This document shows, piece by piece, positions 48,201 through 59,829 of a stretch of 64,000 bases of DNA. The notes beneath the pieces were generated by a model. The model searched no databases and had not been told where the DNA came from. It was given only the letters and a program-made list of their open reading frames with translations. The DNA lies in assembly GCF_029852145.1 (NCBI RefSeq), contig NC_079970.1:1426001-1490000 (forward strand), given 5' to 3'. Position 1 is the first letter of the stretch; the number at the start of each line of letters is the position of its first letter. The stretch comes from Microplitis mediator (lineage: Eukaryota; Arthropoda; Insecta; Hymenoptera; Braconidae). Position numbers and translations under genes: made by a program.

Positions 48201-51200
48201 GAAATTGAGTTATAATTTTCAATAATTAGGGTTTGAGGTAAAACGTGAAAGGAGCTTCGCTTCTCCCGGGTGTCCTATGACCATCTTTTTTTTTTATAAT
48301 TCCCAGTTTGCCTGATCCTCATAAATTTATATAGTTATTAAATTAACAACAATCTATCGCAGTCATTAAGGCGGTTTAAACATAATTAAGCGACTTACTT
48401 GTACGAATCAGTAAAGATCCTGAAAATAAAATTATTACATATTTCAATATTCCTTTCTTTCAATTTCTATCACAAATTCCATTTTTTTAGATTCATGGAT
48501 TTCCATCTCTCAGAAAAAAAATATCCGCAGTAATTAAACGTCACTTTATTTTATTATTTAAATATTTATATTTCTTAAGTAGTATCCTTAGAAATTCTTT
48601 TTCTCGAATCATCCGAGCGTAAGACAAAAAATCTCGAGAAAACAAACCCGGGAAATTCTTTTGATTAAACTTTTCCGTAAGATAAAATAAATAGCGAAAT
48701 GGAAACCCCAGGATCTCATACAATCAAAAGCGTTTGAGATAAGCTTTTTTTTTGCGTCTATCAACTATTTTGCCAAGCGAGGAATAGCCCAAGAAATTTC
48801 AGCGGTGGGTAATATATACGTGGAGGTTTACATAAAAAACGTAACGTTCAACACGTGGTGCTGTAAATCTAAGTGACGTTTTCGTGTTATAGTAATTGCT
48901 TGTAGTGAAAATTTTTTATCTATTATCTATCAAGCGTTATCGTTAAATTGAATCCCTCTGGGCTATAAATAATCAAAGGAAAAACAGAAGTGGTGCTTTC
49001 ATAATTTTTGCAGCCAGTAAAAAAAAAAAAGAAAATAACGTTTGCTCTTATTTTATTTTTTATTGCCGTTTTTTGCCATGCAGCCTCATAAATATTACAG
49101 CGGAAAGTGCATGTGGACGTGAAATTTTTCTCAAGCCAAAGAGATGAGTCGAAAAAAAATTTATATATTTTTTTTTTTAATATTTATGACAGTTTTTTTT
49201 TTGTTAAAAATGTCTGACATGAACTTAAAATTTTTCAATTTCGTCTACTATTCAATGAAATGTCAAAAAAAAATTCAATTTAAAATTCTCCTTTGAACTT
49301 TTGATAAAAAATTAAAAAATCCGAATCTATAAAACTGTTATTCAATCCACAGATAGTGAAATAGAAAAAAAAACTGTCAAGAGGAAACATAAGCTTTGAA
49401 AAATTCAGTTAAATATTTTTTTACATTTAACTTTTTTTCAACTGAGTGCTGGGTCGCAGTAATGTGATAAAAAAATTTACGTGACAGTGAAATGAAAATA
49501 AAAAAATAAAATCTGAAATACGACTAACGTGATCGGGAACAAAAACAAAATAAATAATAATAATAAAGCGGTGTAGTAAGATAATAAATATCGATTACAT
49601 ACGCTCGCTCGATTGGCGGCTCTGTCTCTTTGAACCTGCAACCGAAGTATCAGACACCAGATGTTATGACAATTAACAGTATGTACAAGTAATATAATGT
49701 GGTCATAAGTTGATAACGAGATGCAATGAGTTTATCGACACCACTTGGTAAATTACAATCAACCTGCCTCTGCATAATTTACATGTACACGGAAAAAATG
49801 TCCCCGAAAATTAATAATTACTGTCGCTGTCAAAAAATTACTAATTGGAAAAAATTAAAAATTTCTGTGGACTCTCATTCCTGATAATGAAAATTTACCA
49901 ATTGGTCAAAATTTCAAATTAACGTCGAGCAAAAAAAAATTTTTTATGAAATTTATCAATACACTGAAAAATTTGCGGAGTGAACGCGGAGTAAATCCGG
50001 AGCAGATGACTGTGTATTTATTTAATCCCCTTGGAGTGAAATTTACTCCGAGTTTATGGTAATATGAAAACTCCGAATAAGAGTGAATGCAGATTTAAAT
50101 AAAATCCAGATCACTCCGAAATCACTCGGCTGAAAAATCAAACTTGATATTTACTCCGTATGCAAAAGATTTTTTAAAAAACTCTGAGTGACAGAGTAAA
50201 TTCAGGTTTAATTAAAATCCGTAATCACTCCCAATTTTTTTCAGTGTAGAAGATTTATTTTGCAGTTCATCTTCTGCTCAACGTTAAGTAAAATTATTAT
50301 TTAATTTAAAGACAGTAAAAATAATTACGAGTTTAATTAAACATTCCATTAAACTTCCTATGAGTAAGTAATTTTTACTCATGAGAAATTTTTTACTTAA
50401 ACCGGGGAAGTCTCCGAGTCAAAATATTAGACGTAAGTTGAACGTTCTTAACGTTTTAAACGTAAATTGAACGTTTTCAACGTTTTGAAAGTAATTTGAA
50501 AGATTTTTTTGTATTTTGGTTCATAAAAAATTGGTAATTTCATGAGTTATGATTTTAGTTTAATGATAATATCAATTAATTTGTTTCAATATTTGTAATC
50601 ACAATTTTCATCACCTTGATATCAGGTGTCATAATTTATGAACAGATATACATATATAGTGTTAAAGATAGAAGTATGAAACTGAAAAAAATTTTTTTTC
50701 AAAATACGAATTCTTCATTTAAGAGCCAGAAAAGCGGACGACAAAATTTTAGGGAATTGACGTGATTATAATCCAGGAGTACAAAATCGATGAAAAAAAT
50801 TTTTTGGTATATGCTTATGTTTTTTTATTGGAAGTATAAATGAGTTTTAGTTTTATGATAAATATGTTTTCAATTTATGATACTCCAATCTACGTTCAAA
50901 ACGTTCAATTTACGTTCAAAACGTTAAAAACGTTCAAATTACGTCTAATATTTCGACTCGGGTCGCTAATTTTTCGGCCACTTCTCCTTTTCCGATATAG
51001 TAATTTTGAAATTTTTTCCGTGTAACTGAATAACTTTATAGTAAATAAATACACACATTTATAAGCATCTGATTAAATGATAGATAATCCGCGTAACAGA
51101 AGCCACATTGACATATGACACGTACTTGAGCATTCATTAGAATAAAAAATAATAACATTCGATTTTAATTAACTTAAACAATGTAACCAATGCTTTAATT

Positions 51201-54200
51201 TACAATTAACAGTTTTAATACTCAAAAAAATTTAATTTCCTCATAAAAATTTTTAGCCTTTTTTTTACAAAAGAAACTTTAATAGAAACATGTAGAGTTT
51301 AAGCTGTACTAAGACGATGGTAAAAAGTAATTAAAGGAAAGCTATAAAACCGTAAATAGCCTGTACCGAAGAATGCTAGTTTTATTGCACTTGGCCTTTT
51401 TATTGGTAATATAAAAGTAGTGTAGTGCACATTTATTGTGGATCTTTATCGTAGCTCAATAGTTGAAGCAGTTTAAATATTTATTTATTTATTTATTTAT
51501 TTAGATTTATTTTTTAAAAAAATTACGAGCAAGATTTCTTTAAGAGTAAACATTATTTACCTTTCACTGGCGATAGAGCTGTTACGTGACATAGACTTGG
51601 GTGACATTTCAAAGTCGCTATCACTGCGGTAGAGAAAGCTTTCTCTTCTTTGTGGCAAGGTTTGCAAGACAAGTCCTGCATTGGGTGATGCTGCGCCTCC
51701 AGCTCCGCCGTCCAATGCTGACCCTCCATTTTCCACATCGAAACTGAAAATTTTTGTTTTTTATTTATTAATATCAATAATAATAATAATTATAAAAAAA
51801 TTGCGGAATCATTCCGGAGTGAATTCAGAGCCGATGTATTTTATTTTGGAGTAAAATTTACGAAGGGGAGTCAATTTTGAGACGAAAACTCCAGGCGGGA
51901 GTTAAATTTTTTAGGGAGAGATATGTATCTAAAAATCGGAACGTTTTTCATGGTACGAAAATAAAAGAAAAAAAAAATGAAAAGTAAAAAATCTACTGGA
52001 TCTAGATTTTGAAAATCTTTCGCATAAGTGCTACACACAAAAAAAAAATTCTCGACTGAAGGTAAATATTCTTGATTCAAAAAAATTTTTTTGGAGACCT
52101 AAATTTTCTTAGATAAAGTAGAAATCTTCTCCAAACAAGACGAATTCTCTTGGCTCAAGAAAATCTTGACTTGGTTCCCGAAAACGTTTGTCTTCAAAAA
52201 TATTTTCTTGACTCAAGATATCTGTTTTTTCTGTGTAGTGTCAGCCGAAAATTGCAGCCGACCCCAATTACCCCTAAGTTACTTTTAAGCAGTCAAATTA
52301 CAAAAATTTTTTCATTTTCGTTGCATAAAACTTTCCGATCTTCAGGTACATGGAGGGGTTTATTTTAACATTAAAACTCTGGGTCGAAGTGGATGCGGAT
52401 TTAAATAAAATCCACGTGACTCCAAAATCACTTCTGAAAAAAAATTCCGTATTTATTTCATATGCGGAGTAAATTTTTTAAAAACTCCACAACTTCGGGT
52501 GACGGGCGACATATTTACTCCCGATTTTTTTGTGAAAAAAGTTATCTACTAAAATTATGATATTTTCAGCTCCCAAAATGGCTATTGCGCGTCCTCAGAT
52601 ACTTGAATATTCAAAAATAATTTATAAAGATCGTCGATTATGATAATGGTCTATTGAAAAGAAAAAAAAACTGATTATAAATTGAAATTAGTAAATTTGA
52701 ATGATAAAAAAAATTCAAATTAAAATAATTCCTCTTTAATAATTATTGTTATTGTTATTTAAATGTTGCAAGAGATTTATTTACGCTGGAAGAGTGAGTC
52801 TTGGCGTTCTTCCGGCAATCGGCAGACAAATATCTGGTTGTATTAGTATATTATGTCGAGTCCGATGTGATGATTGCCGAGTTACGCAACCAGCACATCA
52901 TTATTTCCACCGTCAGTGTGCGACTAGTGGTATTCATCGATTAAATAGCCTGTTGCCCGCTACCTAATGTATACTCAATTGTTAGTACGACGTACATTAT
53001 ATCAATTGGATATTTTATTTATAAATTATTACCGTTAATTTAATACCCGATGCATAAATCCTAACCACCTTGTTTTCATCCTTATTTGTACAATAGCGGA
53101 AAATTTTTAGACTCATATATAAATATTAACTAAGAAAATGGATATATTGTAATTACATTGCCGTTTTAAAATTACGATAAGAGCTCGTTATTAATGACCT
53201 ACTAAAACTATTGTATTTGCACAGTTTTTAATGCCTACACTGTGTTACGTATAATAACAGTCTTCATTTTTATTTTTTTTATACTTTCAATTACTACTAA
53301 ATAGAACAAATTTTTTAAAAATATTATGGAGTCAAAAATTTTATAAATTTAAAAAATGACTGAAGGAAAAAAAAATTTTTCAAAACATGGAGTGAAAAAT
53401 TTCGAAATTTAAAAAGTAATCAAGTAGAAAATAAAATTTTTTCAAAATAATATGGAGTCAAAAATTTTATAAATCTAAAAAATGACTGAAGGAAAAAAAA
53501 AATTTTTTCAAAACATGGAGTAAAAAATTTCGAAATTTAAAAGGTGATCAAGTAGAAAATAAAATTTTTTCAAAATATTATGGAGTAAAAAATTTTATAA
53601 ATGTAAAAAATGACTGAGGAGGAAAAAAAAATTTTTTTAAAACATGGAGTAAAAAATTTCGAAATTTAAAAGGTGATCAAGTAGAAAATAAAATTTCTTC
53701 AAAATATTATGGAGTAAAAAATTTTATAATTTTAATAAATGACTGAGGAGGAAAAAAAAAATTTTTCAAAACATGGAGTAAAAAATTTTGAAATTTAAAA
53801 GGTGATCAAGTAGAAAATAAAATTTTTTTTTTAAATATTATGGAGTAAAAAATTTTATAAATTTAAAAAATGACAGAAGAAAAAAAAAATTTTTTCAAAA
53901 CATATGGAGTAAAAAATTTCGAAATTTAAAAGGATATCAAGTAGAAAATAAAATTTTTTCAAAATATTATGGAGTAAAAAATTATATAAATTTAAAAAAT
54001 GACTAAAAAGGAAAAAAAAATTTTTTCAAAACATGGAGTAAAAAATTTCGAAATTTAAAAGGTAATCAAGTAGAAAATAAAATTTTTCCAAAATATCATG
54101 GAGTAACAAAATCTATAAATTTAAAAAATGACCGAGTAAAAAAAAAATTTTAATTGATACGAGAGAATAATAAAAAAAAAAAAAATAATTGTACATGTAT

Positions 54201-57200
54201 AGGTATATCGTATTTACGTAATAACAAAGCAATGCCGGCGTGACAACAGCGTGCTTCTGCGTGACATGAAGCCCTCTCAATTACAGATACGTCTTTTTGT
54301 CAATCAATATTGACCTCTAGATCCAATGATCTATCTATACTAGCCCCTTATTGACTCATCCCTAGCCGTACCATTTTTAAAAAATTTATCATCACTATTA
54401 TTTAGTATGGATGCAATGTTGAGCCTCGCGCTAATTGTTTTCTGAGACAACTCTTGAGCCGCTTAATTGTTGATTAAAACAATATTGACTGATAATCAGC
54501 GAACTTTGTGTGTAATATGGGATAGTAAAAACTTACGGGACAATATAGAGAAGTCTAGCATGGGGCTTGGCTCTCGACAAACTCGAAACGCAGCCGCTGT
54601 GTCTCCTCAAGGAGGTCAGCGGAAGTGCCATTTTCATGCCCGCGGAATATTTTAATGGAAATCGCGGGGTTTCTGCTGACGGTATAAAAACTGCATACTC
54701 GTTCATTTTTATTAATCATTTTATTTTAAATATATAAGTATACTTCAATAAATATGTCCGTCGATGCGATCTAATGCTCACTAATAATTTCACTGAAATC
54801 CATTTTCCACTTTTATAATTAATTATTTATTTCTGTTTTTGCGCATGTGGAATTTTTCATTGAATTTTAAAAGTTTTTACTTGAAACTATTTATCAATTA
54901 ATTTAAAATAAACGTATATATTAATTTGTAATTTAAAATTTATAATTCGACTTGCAAACTCGCGTGCCAGCGAGATACTGACGAGATACCAGCAGTCACT
55001 TATGTGTTATAGCTAGTTAACTCTACTCTCAACTCATATTAACTAAACAATTTTATTATTTTAAACTAGACGTTAAACTTTTACCGCTAAAGTTTGAAAC
55101 ATTAAATAAATAAATATTCCAAAAAACGCATATTCAAAATATTACTGTAATAATAAAAAATAGATTACATTTATTTGCTTTTAATTGCGACTCTGTTTTA
55201 ATTACCAATTTATTTTCGCCAATTAATTGATATTCTGGAGGAAAAAAAAAATTTTAATGAGCTTTAATTAACAAGAGTTGATTTATTTTATAAGTACTTT
55301 CGAGAGGTCATAAATAGTCGAGATTTATTGAACACTCTGTTATCTCTACTCAGTTCTATTCGGTATCTGATATTTACTCTGGATATCTAATAGTTGATAA
55401 TTACAAGTGGTTTTGCTCAAATTATTGTTACCGAGATGAATTTGAAATTTTAAATTTGAAAAAAAATTAGTGATGATTTTTTTGCGGGAAAATTCAAACT
55501 GGGAGGGGAAATTTATTTTCGAAGCGCGAAGGGAATTTTTTCGAGTTGATTTATTAGCGGGCTTTTGTAATTTAAATAGTGAATTTAAAAGAATAATTAA
55601 GAAATTAAGAATATAATGAAGAGAATAAAAAGTGACTAAGTGCTGCCTCCCGCAGTTAAAACGGTGAATTATTAGCCTCGGATCTCCCGGGTCTCGAAAG
55701 ATAAAACAGAATTCATTAATATCGCAAGGGATTTACGTCATCTACGCATGCTTGATTGTTTTTATTTTTTTTTTTTAAATTGAAGACTTGAAAAGTAAGT
55801 AAACAACCGAGTTACGTTTATTTTTGCTCGGAAAATTTCACTGACTGGAGAGGTTCGATTTTTTTATTATTTTCGAGAGCTTATTGGTCGAGCGGATTGA
55901 AGAGGAAGAAAAATATTCCATAAGTTGAGGTCTCGAGTGAGTAATGTGGGTTTAGAAATTGAAAAATGCTATCCTAGAGTTTCAAAGTGAAGCTGCGGTT
56001 GGTTTTTATAATTTTTTTTTTCTATTACTTTTCAAAGCATACTAGAGATAGAGTTTTTATTTTTAACCGCAGATTTATCTACGGATATTCAGATTAATAA
56101 AAATCTTTCAGAAAAAATTTTGAAATTTTTATTTATTACTTTTTTTGATAAAATAATTTAACTTTTTGGAAATCAGTGAGAAATTATTCAAATTTCAAAA
56201 TTAGGATTTAGAAATTTGCGAAAAATTTTCTGAATCAAATTGAATTTTGATTTTTCAGTCGTAATATTTTTCACAAAATTTTTTCTTTGCGTTAGAAAAT
56301 GAAATTTTCATTAAGAAATTTTAGAAAACAGTGAGAAATTATTCAAATTTCAAAATTAGGATTTAGAGATTTGTGAAAAATTTTCTGAATCAAATCAAAT
56401 TTTGATTTTTCAGTCGTAATATTTTTCACAAAATTTTTTCTTTGCGTTAAAAATTGAAATTTTCATTAAGAAATTTTGGAAAACAGTGAGAAATTATTCA
56501 AATTTCAAAATTAGGATTTAGGGATTTGCGAAAAGTTTTCTGAATCAAATTAAATTTTGATTTTTCAGTCGTAATATTTTCGCAAAATTTTTTCTTTGCG
56601 TTAGAAATTAAAATTTTCATTAAGAAATTTTGGAAAACAGTGAGAAATTATTCAAATTTCAAAATTAGGATTTAGAGATTTGCGAAAAGTTTTCTGAATC
56701 AAATTAAATTTTGATTTTTCAGTCGTATTATTTTCGCAAAATTTTTTCTTTGCGTTAGAAATTAAAATTTTCATTAAGAAATTTTGGAAAACAGTGAGAA
56801 ATTATTCAAATTTCAAAATTAGGATTTAGAGATTTGCGAAAAATTTTCCGAATCAAATTAAATTTTGATTTTTCAGTCGTAATATTTTTCATAAAATTTT
56901 TTCTTTGCGTTAGAAATTGAAATTTTCATTTAAAAATTTTGAAATTCATAATTTTCAAAAATTATTCACAATACAAAAATTAGTAATCTATTTTCAGAGG
57001 CTCTAATGGTTTCAATTTGATCTAAATTACCAACTGGATGATCACTTTCACGCTAATTAACAGATATTAATTCACAGATTAGTGTATTGACTCCAATATG
57101 TAAATTATTCCGAGTCTATAAATTATACATTGGAATTATTAGATTTAGTGTAACGCGAAATACATTTAATATTGAATACATTTATATGTATATATATATC

Positions 57201-59829
57201 GAAATATAAATGTATGAACATGGGCTTTAAATGGAATAGACGTATATATCCATGTAATTTTAGATATTAGATAACAGTATAATCAAATCAAAATTGATTG
57301 CGCCTGGAAAATCAATCCGGAATAAAAATCCTGTGAAAAAAATTTTTTATTGAAAATTTTTGTAGCAGCCAGGCTTTTTTATTTCACTCTGGTTAACAAT
57401 TACTCAGCAATTACATTATGTATACAAAATGGAATAGACGAAGCGACGGTTTTTGTGTAAATAGCGCGGGTTTAAATTTACGAAGTTGCCAAGTTCGCTC
57501 CCGAGTGTCGTAATCAATTCAAATGTTATGTGAACAAGTGTTTCAAATTTCTATCTTGACTAGGATCTGGTAAACTGACTGAGTCAACTTTAAAGCTCTT
57601 GAACATGGCCAAAGTTGTTTAAAAATAGTCGCGCTAAAATAGTTTTCATCTCAGGTAAATAAATTTTTTTTTTGAAAATTTAAAGACTTGAATTAATGGA
57701 ATTTTTTTACCCGGGAAAAATTTGATCAATGAGATCTGATTAAATCGACTAAGATCTAATTTTTTTTCTATTTATCTAGATCTCAGATTTAAAATTAATT
57801 TTTTCTAAGGCGTGGAAATTTTTTATAAACAAAATTTTGAATTATTTTAGATGATCTTAAAAAATGAGATCTGGTAGAAACTCTGTAGATCTAAATTATT
57901 ATTTGCTGGGCATATGAAGAAAATTCGAGGTAAATTTATCGAGATTAATTCAATATTGGCTGAATAGAGCAATTTTTTCCAATTGGATGAATTTAAAAGT
58001 CCATAAATTTTCGATGAAAATAAGAAAAGTTTTGAGTATTTTAAAATTTAAATCGAGTGAAATTATTGAAATTACATTATTGATTTAAAGGGGTGTAATA
58101 AAAATGAGAGGCACTTCTATAAAGGTTGATTTTATTTCAAATAAAAAATTAAACTGTCTGAGAGTTAACTCGCGGCATTGTGATATTTCTTTAATGCCAG
58201 AATGGGATTGAAATAAAAAATATAAGCCGCTTAAATATTTATCTTTTATAAAAGTATTTTCGTGGGAATCGTGTTAAATATTTCTATCCCACATTAAGAT
58301 AAATTTGTTTGGGTTTTAATCGCCAAATCTGAGGAAATTTTTTCTCTGTGACCTTGAATTTCAAATAAAAATTAACATTTGATGTATTTTTGATCTCAAA
58401 TTATTTATCAAATAATTATTAATGTCAATGATAAAAATACTCGTATCTAAAGCGAAATTTTTTAAGCCACATTAAATATTTTGATACCTTGATCTGATTA
58501 TTTCAAATAATTTGACATAATATAAAGTTTGACTGTGAATGTTCTGTTTGATCGTTTAATAATTCGTAGTAATTGACACACAAATAATTCAAAATGACGT
58601 TGATAAGCAAACAAAATATTCTCCATTGAAATTGCGCCGTTTAAATATTTAATTTTTAATTATCCCGTCTATTTTCGGGTGCAATATTTAAAATTTTAAA
58701 ATCAAAGCATCAAAATGTCAAAATCAAATATGAAAATTTAATTATTGGCCTGTAGAATAAAAAAAAACACATAATGACTGGAAAAACGTTGACAACACCA
58801 GGATACCATGATCTTACAGATGACCAAAAAAGCTCAGAAGAAGGAGTCGCTCGGGTCCACACTTGAGGGATTTAAAAAAAAAATATCTACTCACTGTAAA
58901 AAGACCTCAGATTCACTTCGGGGCAAGACCAACCTCGGTAGTACGTGAGCTTTAGCGCGTCTCGATTTCAGACTCTGTACAGTGTACTGATGGAAAAACT
59001 CTCCAGAAGGTAGAGGCGAATGAGGGCTGAGGATGTGAATTCTCCTGTCGCTACCGCCAGGACTCGTTAATGAAAACACTCCCGGTGGACCTCCTCCAGA
59101 ATTCCCATCGACGTCATCGTGAGGAAGACTCAAATGAAGTCTCGGTGTCTTTCTCTCTAGCGCGGTGCTTGCATACAACCCACGTCTGACTTCAGCATTG
59201 AGACTCTCTTCACGTCTCATGAGATTTTCGCTGCTGCGTGATTCGACTGCGCTGCCAACCCTCCGTTTACCAGCGAGCCCGCCGGCGATAGAAGATGAAG
59301 ACGAGGTTGAAGAGCAGCTAATGAAGCTGCGGTAGTGATGGTGGCTCGTCTTCTGATGATGATGAGTAGCTGACGTTCCGACGAGCGAACCGCCGGAAGT
59401 GCTCGACGATGTTGCCACATGGGTGGTAAGAGATTCCAAAGATCTCGAGTCTTCGTATCGCTCATCAGCGCTCAGAAAATTACGCGAGTTTCGCAAACTT
59501 TCCATCGACCTCGCAGACTGATGATGGGTTCCGTTTATACCCAGCAGCACATTACCCGGCAAACATTTTGTTTCCGGTTCGTAGTCCTCTTGGCTCGAGC
59601 TGGACTGGGGGCTGCTCTTGGACACCAAAAAAATCCTCGACATTCTGCTGGATATCTTTGAGGACCCGGTGTCGAAACTGCTCTCGCGACTCGGCAGCGA
59701 TGACGTAACGCGAATGCTCGCTACCGTCGCCTGGTCTTCGTCTTCGAGCTCCTCCGAAATGCTGCTGCTCTCCATTTTAAATTTTGTCAGCTCTTGCTTG
59801 TCATTTTTAGCCGATTTATCATCTTCCAT
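36282..59829 (-). CDS. dnc: cAMP-specific 3',5'-phosphodiesterase Dunce (PDE4), long form
   Basis: It hydrolyses cAMP to AMP and tunes PKA signalling; in flies it is the learning gene dunce. Eleven coding exons join in phase to 2844 nt (947 aa): 59829-58895, 51743-51561, 42768-42667, 41667-41600, 41424-41312, 39935-39842, 39767-39538, 39207-38944, 38791-38692, 38185-37533, 36383-36282. The Ser-rich N-terminus (1-312) is followed by UCR1 with the PKA site RRESF (Ser347) and HGEDLIVTPFAQ, UCR2 (EELDWCLDQLETIQTHRSVS and SGNQISEYI), then the catalytic domain (about 576-880). Metal and active-site residues are present: HNSLH (641-645), HDVDHPG (681-687), Asp799 in HCADLSNP and the purine-clamp Gln850 in KSQVGF. 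An acidic tail ends the protein. The start is the first in-frame ATG (ACAATGG context). The first exon is joined by phase only, so its use needs transcript support. Introns are rich in MITEs. Confidence 0.93.
36588..37492. mobile_element. TTAA-flanked MITE in the last dunce intron
   Basis: TTAAGGGGGTATTCTGGTCT at the left and AGACCAGAATAGCCCCTTAA at the right are inverted, with TTAA at both borders (36588-36591 and 37489-37492). It fills about 900 of the 1149 bases of the intron. No transposase frame is visible. TTAA targets point to a piggyBac-type or similar system. Confidence 0.75.
40522..40772. mobile_element. Degenerate CAGTAAAAAA...TTCGTCAAA MITE
   Basis: CAGTAAAAAAAAATTCGTCA at the left and TTTTGAAGAATTCTTTTTTC at the right resemble the ends of the 3390-3773 element. 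The interior shares GTGTTAAAAAT words. It lies in the dunce intron between 39936 and 41311. Confidence 0.5.
40841..41047. mobile_element. MITE, CCTGAAGTTAGCAGAC family, in a dunce intron
   Basis: Ends ATGATACTGAAGTTAGCAGA and ...TGCTAACTTCAGGATCAT, flanked by TAAAAATT on both sides (40833-40840 and 41048-41055). Relative to the Ebp2 copies it is in the reverse orientation. Confidence 0.8.
41838..42634. mobile_element. Foldback element with ~150-bp TIRs, itself interrupted by a MITE
   Basis: The left arm starts CCCCATGAAAAAAATTTATA and includes GCTAACTTTTGGCCGATTTT. The right arm has the complements AAAATCGGCCAAAAGTTAGC and TATAAATTTTTTTCATGGGG. The centre is almost pure TATAAAAA-type repeats. 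A CCTGAAGTTAGCAGAC MITE (42246-42448) sits in the middle. The whole lies in the dunce intron between exons 42768-42667 and 41667-41600 and fills most of it. Confidence 0.8.
42246..42448. mobile_element. MITE nested in the foldback element
   Basis: Ends ATGATCCTGAAATTAGCAGA and ...CTGCTAACTTCAGTATCAT, flanked by TATTTTTT on each side (8 bp). Confidence 0.8.
43858..44168 (-). CDS. dnc: Probable alternative first exon of dunce (short UCR1-truncated form)
   Basis: From ATG at 44168 an open frame of 103 codons ends in GATTT|GTAAGT, a perfect donor in phase 2, exactly the phase needed to enter the exon at 42768 (T CAT GGC GAA). It would give ...CFASPTKRD-F-HGEDLIVTPFAQ, a form lacking the first half of UCR1. 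The encoded peptide is Gly/Ala/Ser-rich with RRAVFWEQQCF near the end. The stretch is much GC-richer than its surroundings. Overlapping plus-strand frames are shadows. I infer this from phase, donor and composition; I do not recognise the peptide. Confidence 0.5.
45200..45480 (-). promoter_or_regulatory. dnc: CpG-rich island about 1 kb upstream of the 44168 first exon
   Basis: Dense in CG dinucleotides (GTCACGTCGCGGG, TTCGCGGGGGATTCGCGA, GTCGTGATTTGCGCGGG) in a region otherwise close to pure AT. Its position suggests a promoter or noncoding 5' exon for the short dunce form. No convincing coding frame on either strand. Confidence 0.35.
46780..47213. mobile_element. MITE with CGAGTCGAAATTTAGAGCC ends
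   Basis: CGAGTCGAAATTTAGAGCC at the left and GGCTCTAAATTTCGACTCG at the right are exact complements. The interior repeats GGACCT, TCGGAC and GGCTCTAAAT words in both orientations. Confidence 0.75.
47225..47590. repeat. Two tandem ~180-bp copies
   Basis: GTTTCGTCCxxTTTCGTCCT, GACCATTTTTAT, AGTCCATAACTTTGGCCCTT and TTCTAGCAG occur twice in the same order, about 185 bp apart, with scattered differences. Confidence 0.75.
47683..48199. mobile_element. Possible MITE with TATGGG(G/A)...GGGGGTAC ends
   Basis: TATGGGAGGGAGGAGCAAAA followed by GGGGGTAC faces GGGGGTACTCCGTTTTGCC...CCCCATATA at the other end. Similar but imperfect ends suggest an old element. No coding frame. Confidence 0.4.
48399..48419 (-). 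CDS. dnc: Candidate 21-nt dunce microexon
   Basis: TTTTATTTTCAG precedes and GTAAGT follows 21 bases, G ATC TTT ACT GAT TCG TAC AA. It enters in phase 2 and leaves in phase 2, so it can be added between the UCR1 exons (51561 and 42768) without a shift, contributing IFTDSYN. Both splice sites are excellent; use is unproven. Confidence 0.45.
49603..49635 (-). CDS. dnc: Candidate 33-nt dunce microexon (RFKETEPPIERA insert)
   Basis: GGTTGCAG precedes and GTATGT follows 33 bases that read, after the AG left by exon 51561, AGG TTC AAA GAG ACA GAG CCG CCA ATC GAG CGA GC. The result SSIASE-RFKETEPPIER sits between the two halves of UCR1. From memory, fly Dunce has an insert beginning RFKE at this same point, which supports a real cassette; I could not check it. 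It can be used alone or with the 21-nt microexon. Confidence 0.6.
49962..50246. mobile_element. TA-flanked MITE with CACTGAAAAA ends
   Basis: CACTGAAAAATTTGCGGAGT and its partial complement ...CCCAATTTTTTTCAGTG are flanked by TA (49960-49961 and 50247-50248). The interior repeats GGAGTAAAT and ACTCCG words in both directions. Confidence 0.7.
50414..50961. mobile_element. Foldback MITE with CCGAGTCAAAATATTAGACG ends
   Basis: The left end CCGAGTCAAAATATTAGACG continues GTTGAACGTT; the right end has AACGTTCAAATTACGTCTAA followed by TATTTCGACTCGG. The word AACGTT is repeated many times near both ends. It lies in a dunce intron. Confidence 0.75.
51795..52535. mobile_element. Possible diverged relative of the 49962 MITE, with a nested repeat
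   Basis: TTGCGGAATCATTCCGGAGT at the left and TTTACTCCCGATTTTTTTGT at the right recall the 49962-50246 ends. Inside, an inverted pair around TTCTCGACTGAAGG (52049) and CTTGACTCAAGATATC (52206) may be another insertion. Confidence 0.35.
53320..54150. repeat. Tandem array, ~128-bp unit, about 6.5 copies
   Basis: Each unit has ATGGAGTAAAAAATTTTATA followed by an ATGACTGA stretch, then ACATGGAGTAAAAAATTTCG and GTGATCAAGTAGAAAATAAA. Unit starts fall near 53325, 53452, 53579, 53709, 53839, 53968 and 54097. Each unit is itself two diverged halves starting ATGGAGT. It lies in a dunce intron. Confidence 0.85.
54537..54637 (-). CDS. dnc: Probable alternative first exon of dunce with a PKA-type RRHS site
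   Basis: From ATG at 54637, 33 codons read MKMALPLTSLRRHSGCVSSL, then SRAKPHARLLYIV, and end CC|GTAAGT, a perfect donor in phase 2. That is the phase needed to enter exon 51743 (T TTC GAT GTG), giving ...IVP-FDVENGG. In mammalian PDE4D3 a short first exon also carries an RRHS PKA site before FDVDNG, so the parallel is close. The patch is GC-rich in an AT-rich intron. I infer a short-N-terminus long form controlled by PKA; transcripts are needed to prove it. Confidence 0.6.
54700..56130. other. AT-rich dunce intron without recognised features
   Basis: No coding frame or clear repeat. It lies upstream (minus strand) of the 54537-54637 exon, so its promoter may be within the part nearest 54700. 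Confidence 0.4.
56160..56960. repeat. Tandem array, ~154-bp unit, about five copies
   Basis: The unit contains CAGTGAGAAATTATTCAAAT, AAATTAGGATTTAGAGATTT, CTGAATCAAATTAAATTTTG, TTTTTCAGTCGTAATATTTT and TTTTTTCTTTGCGTTAGAAA. Copies start near 56173, 56328, 56481, 56638 and 56793. Few substitutions separate them. It lies in a dunce intron. Confidence 0.9.
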
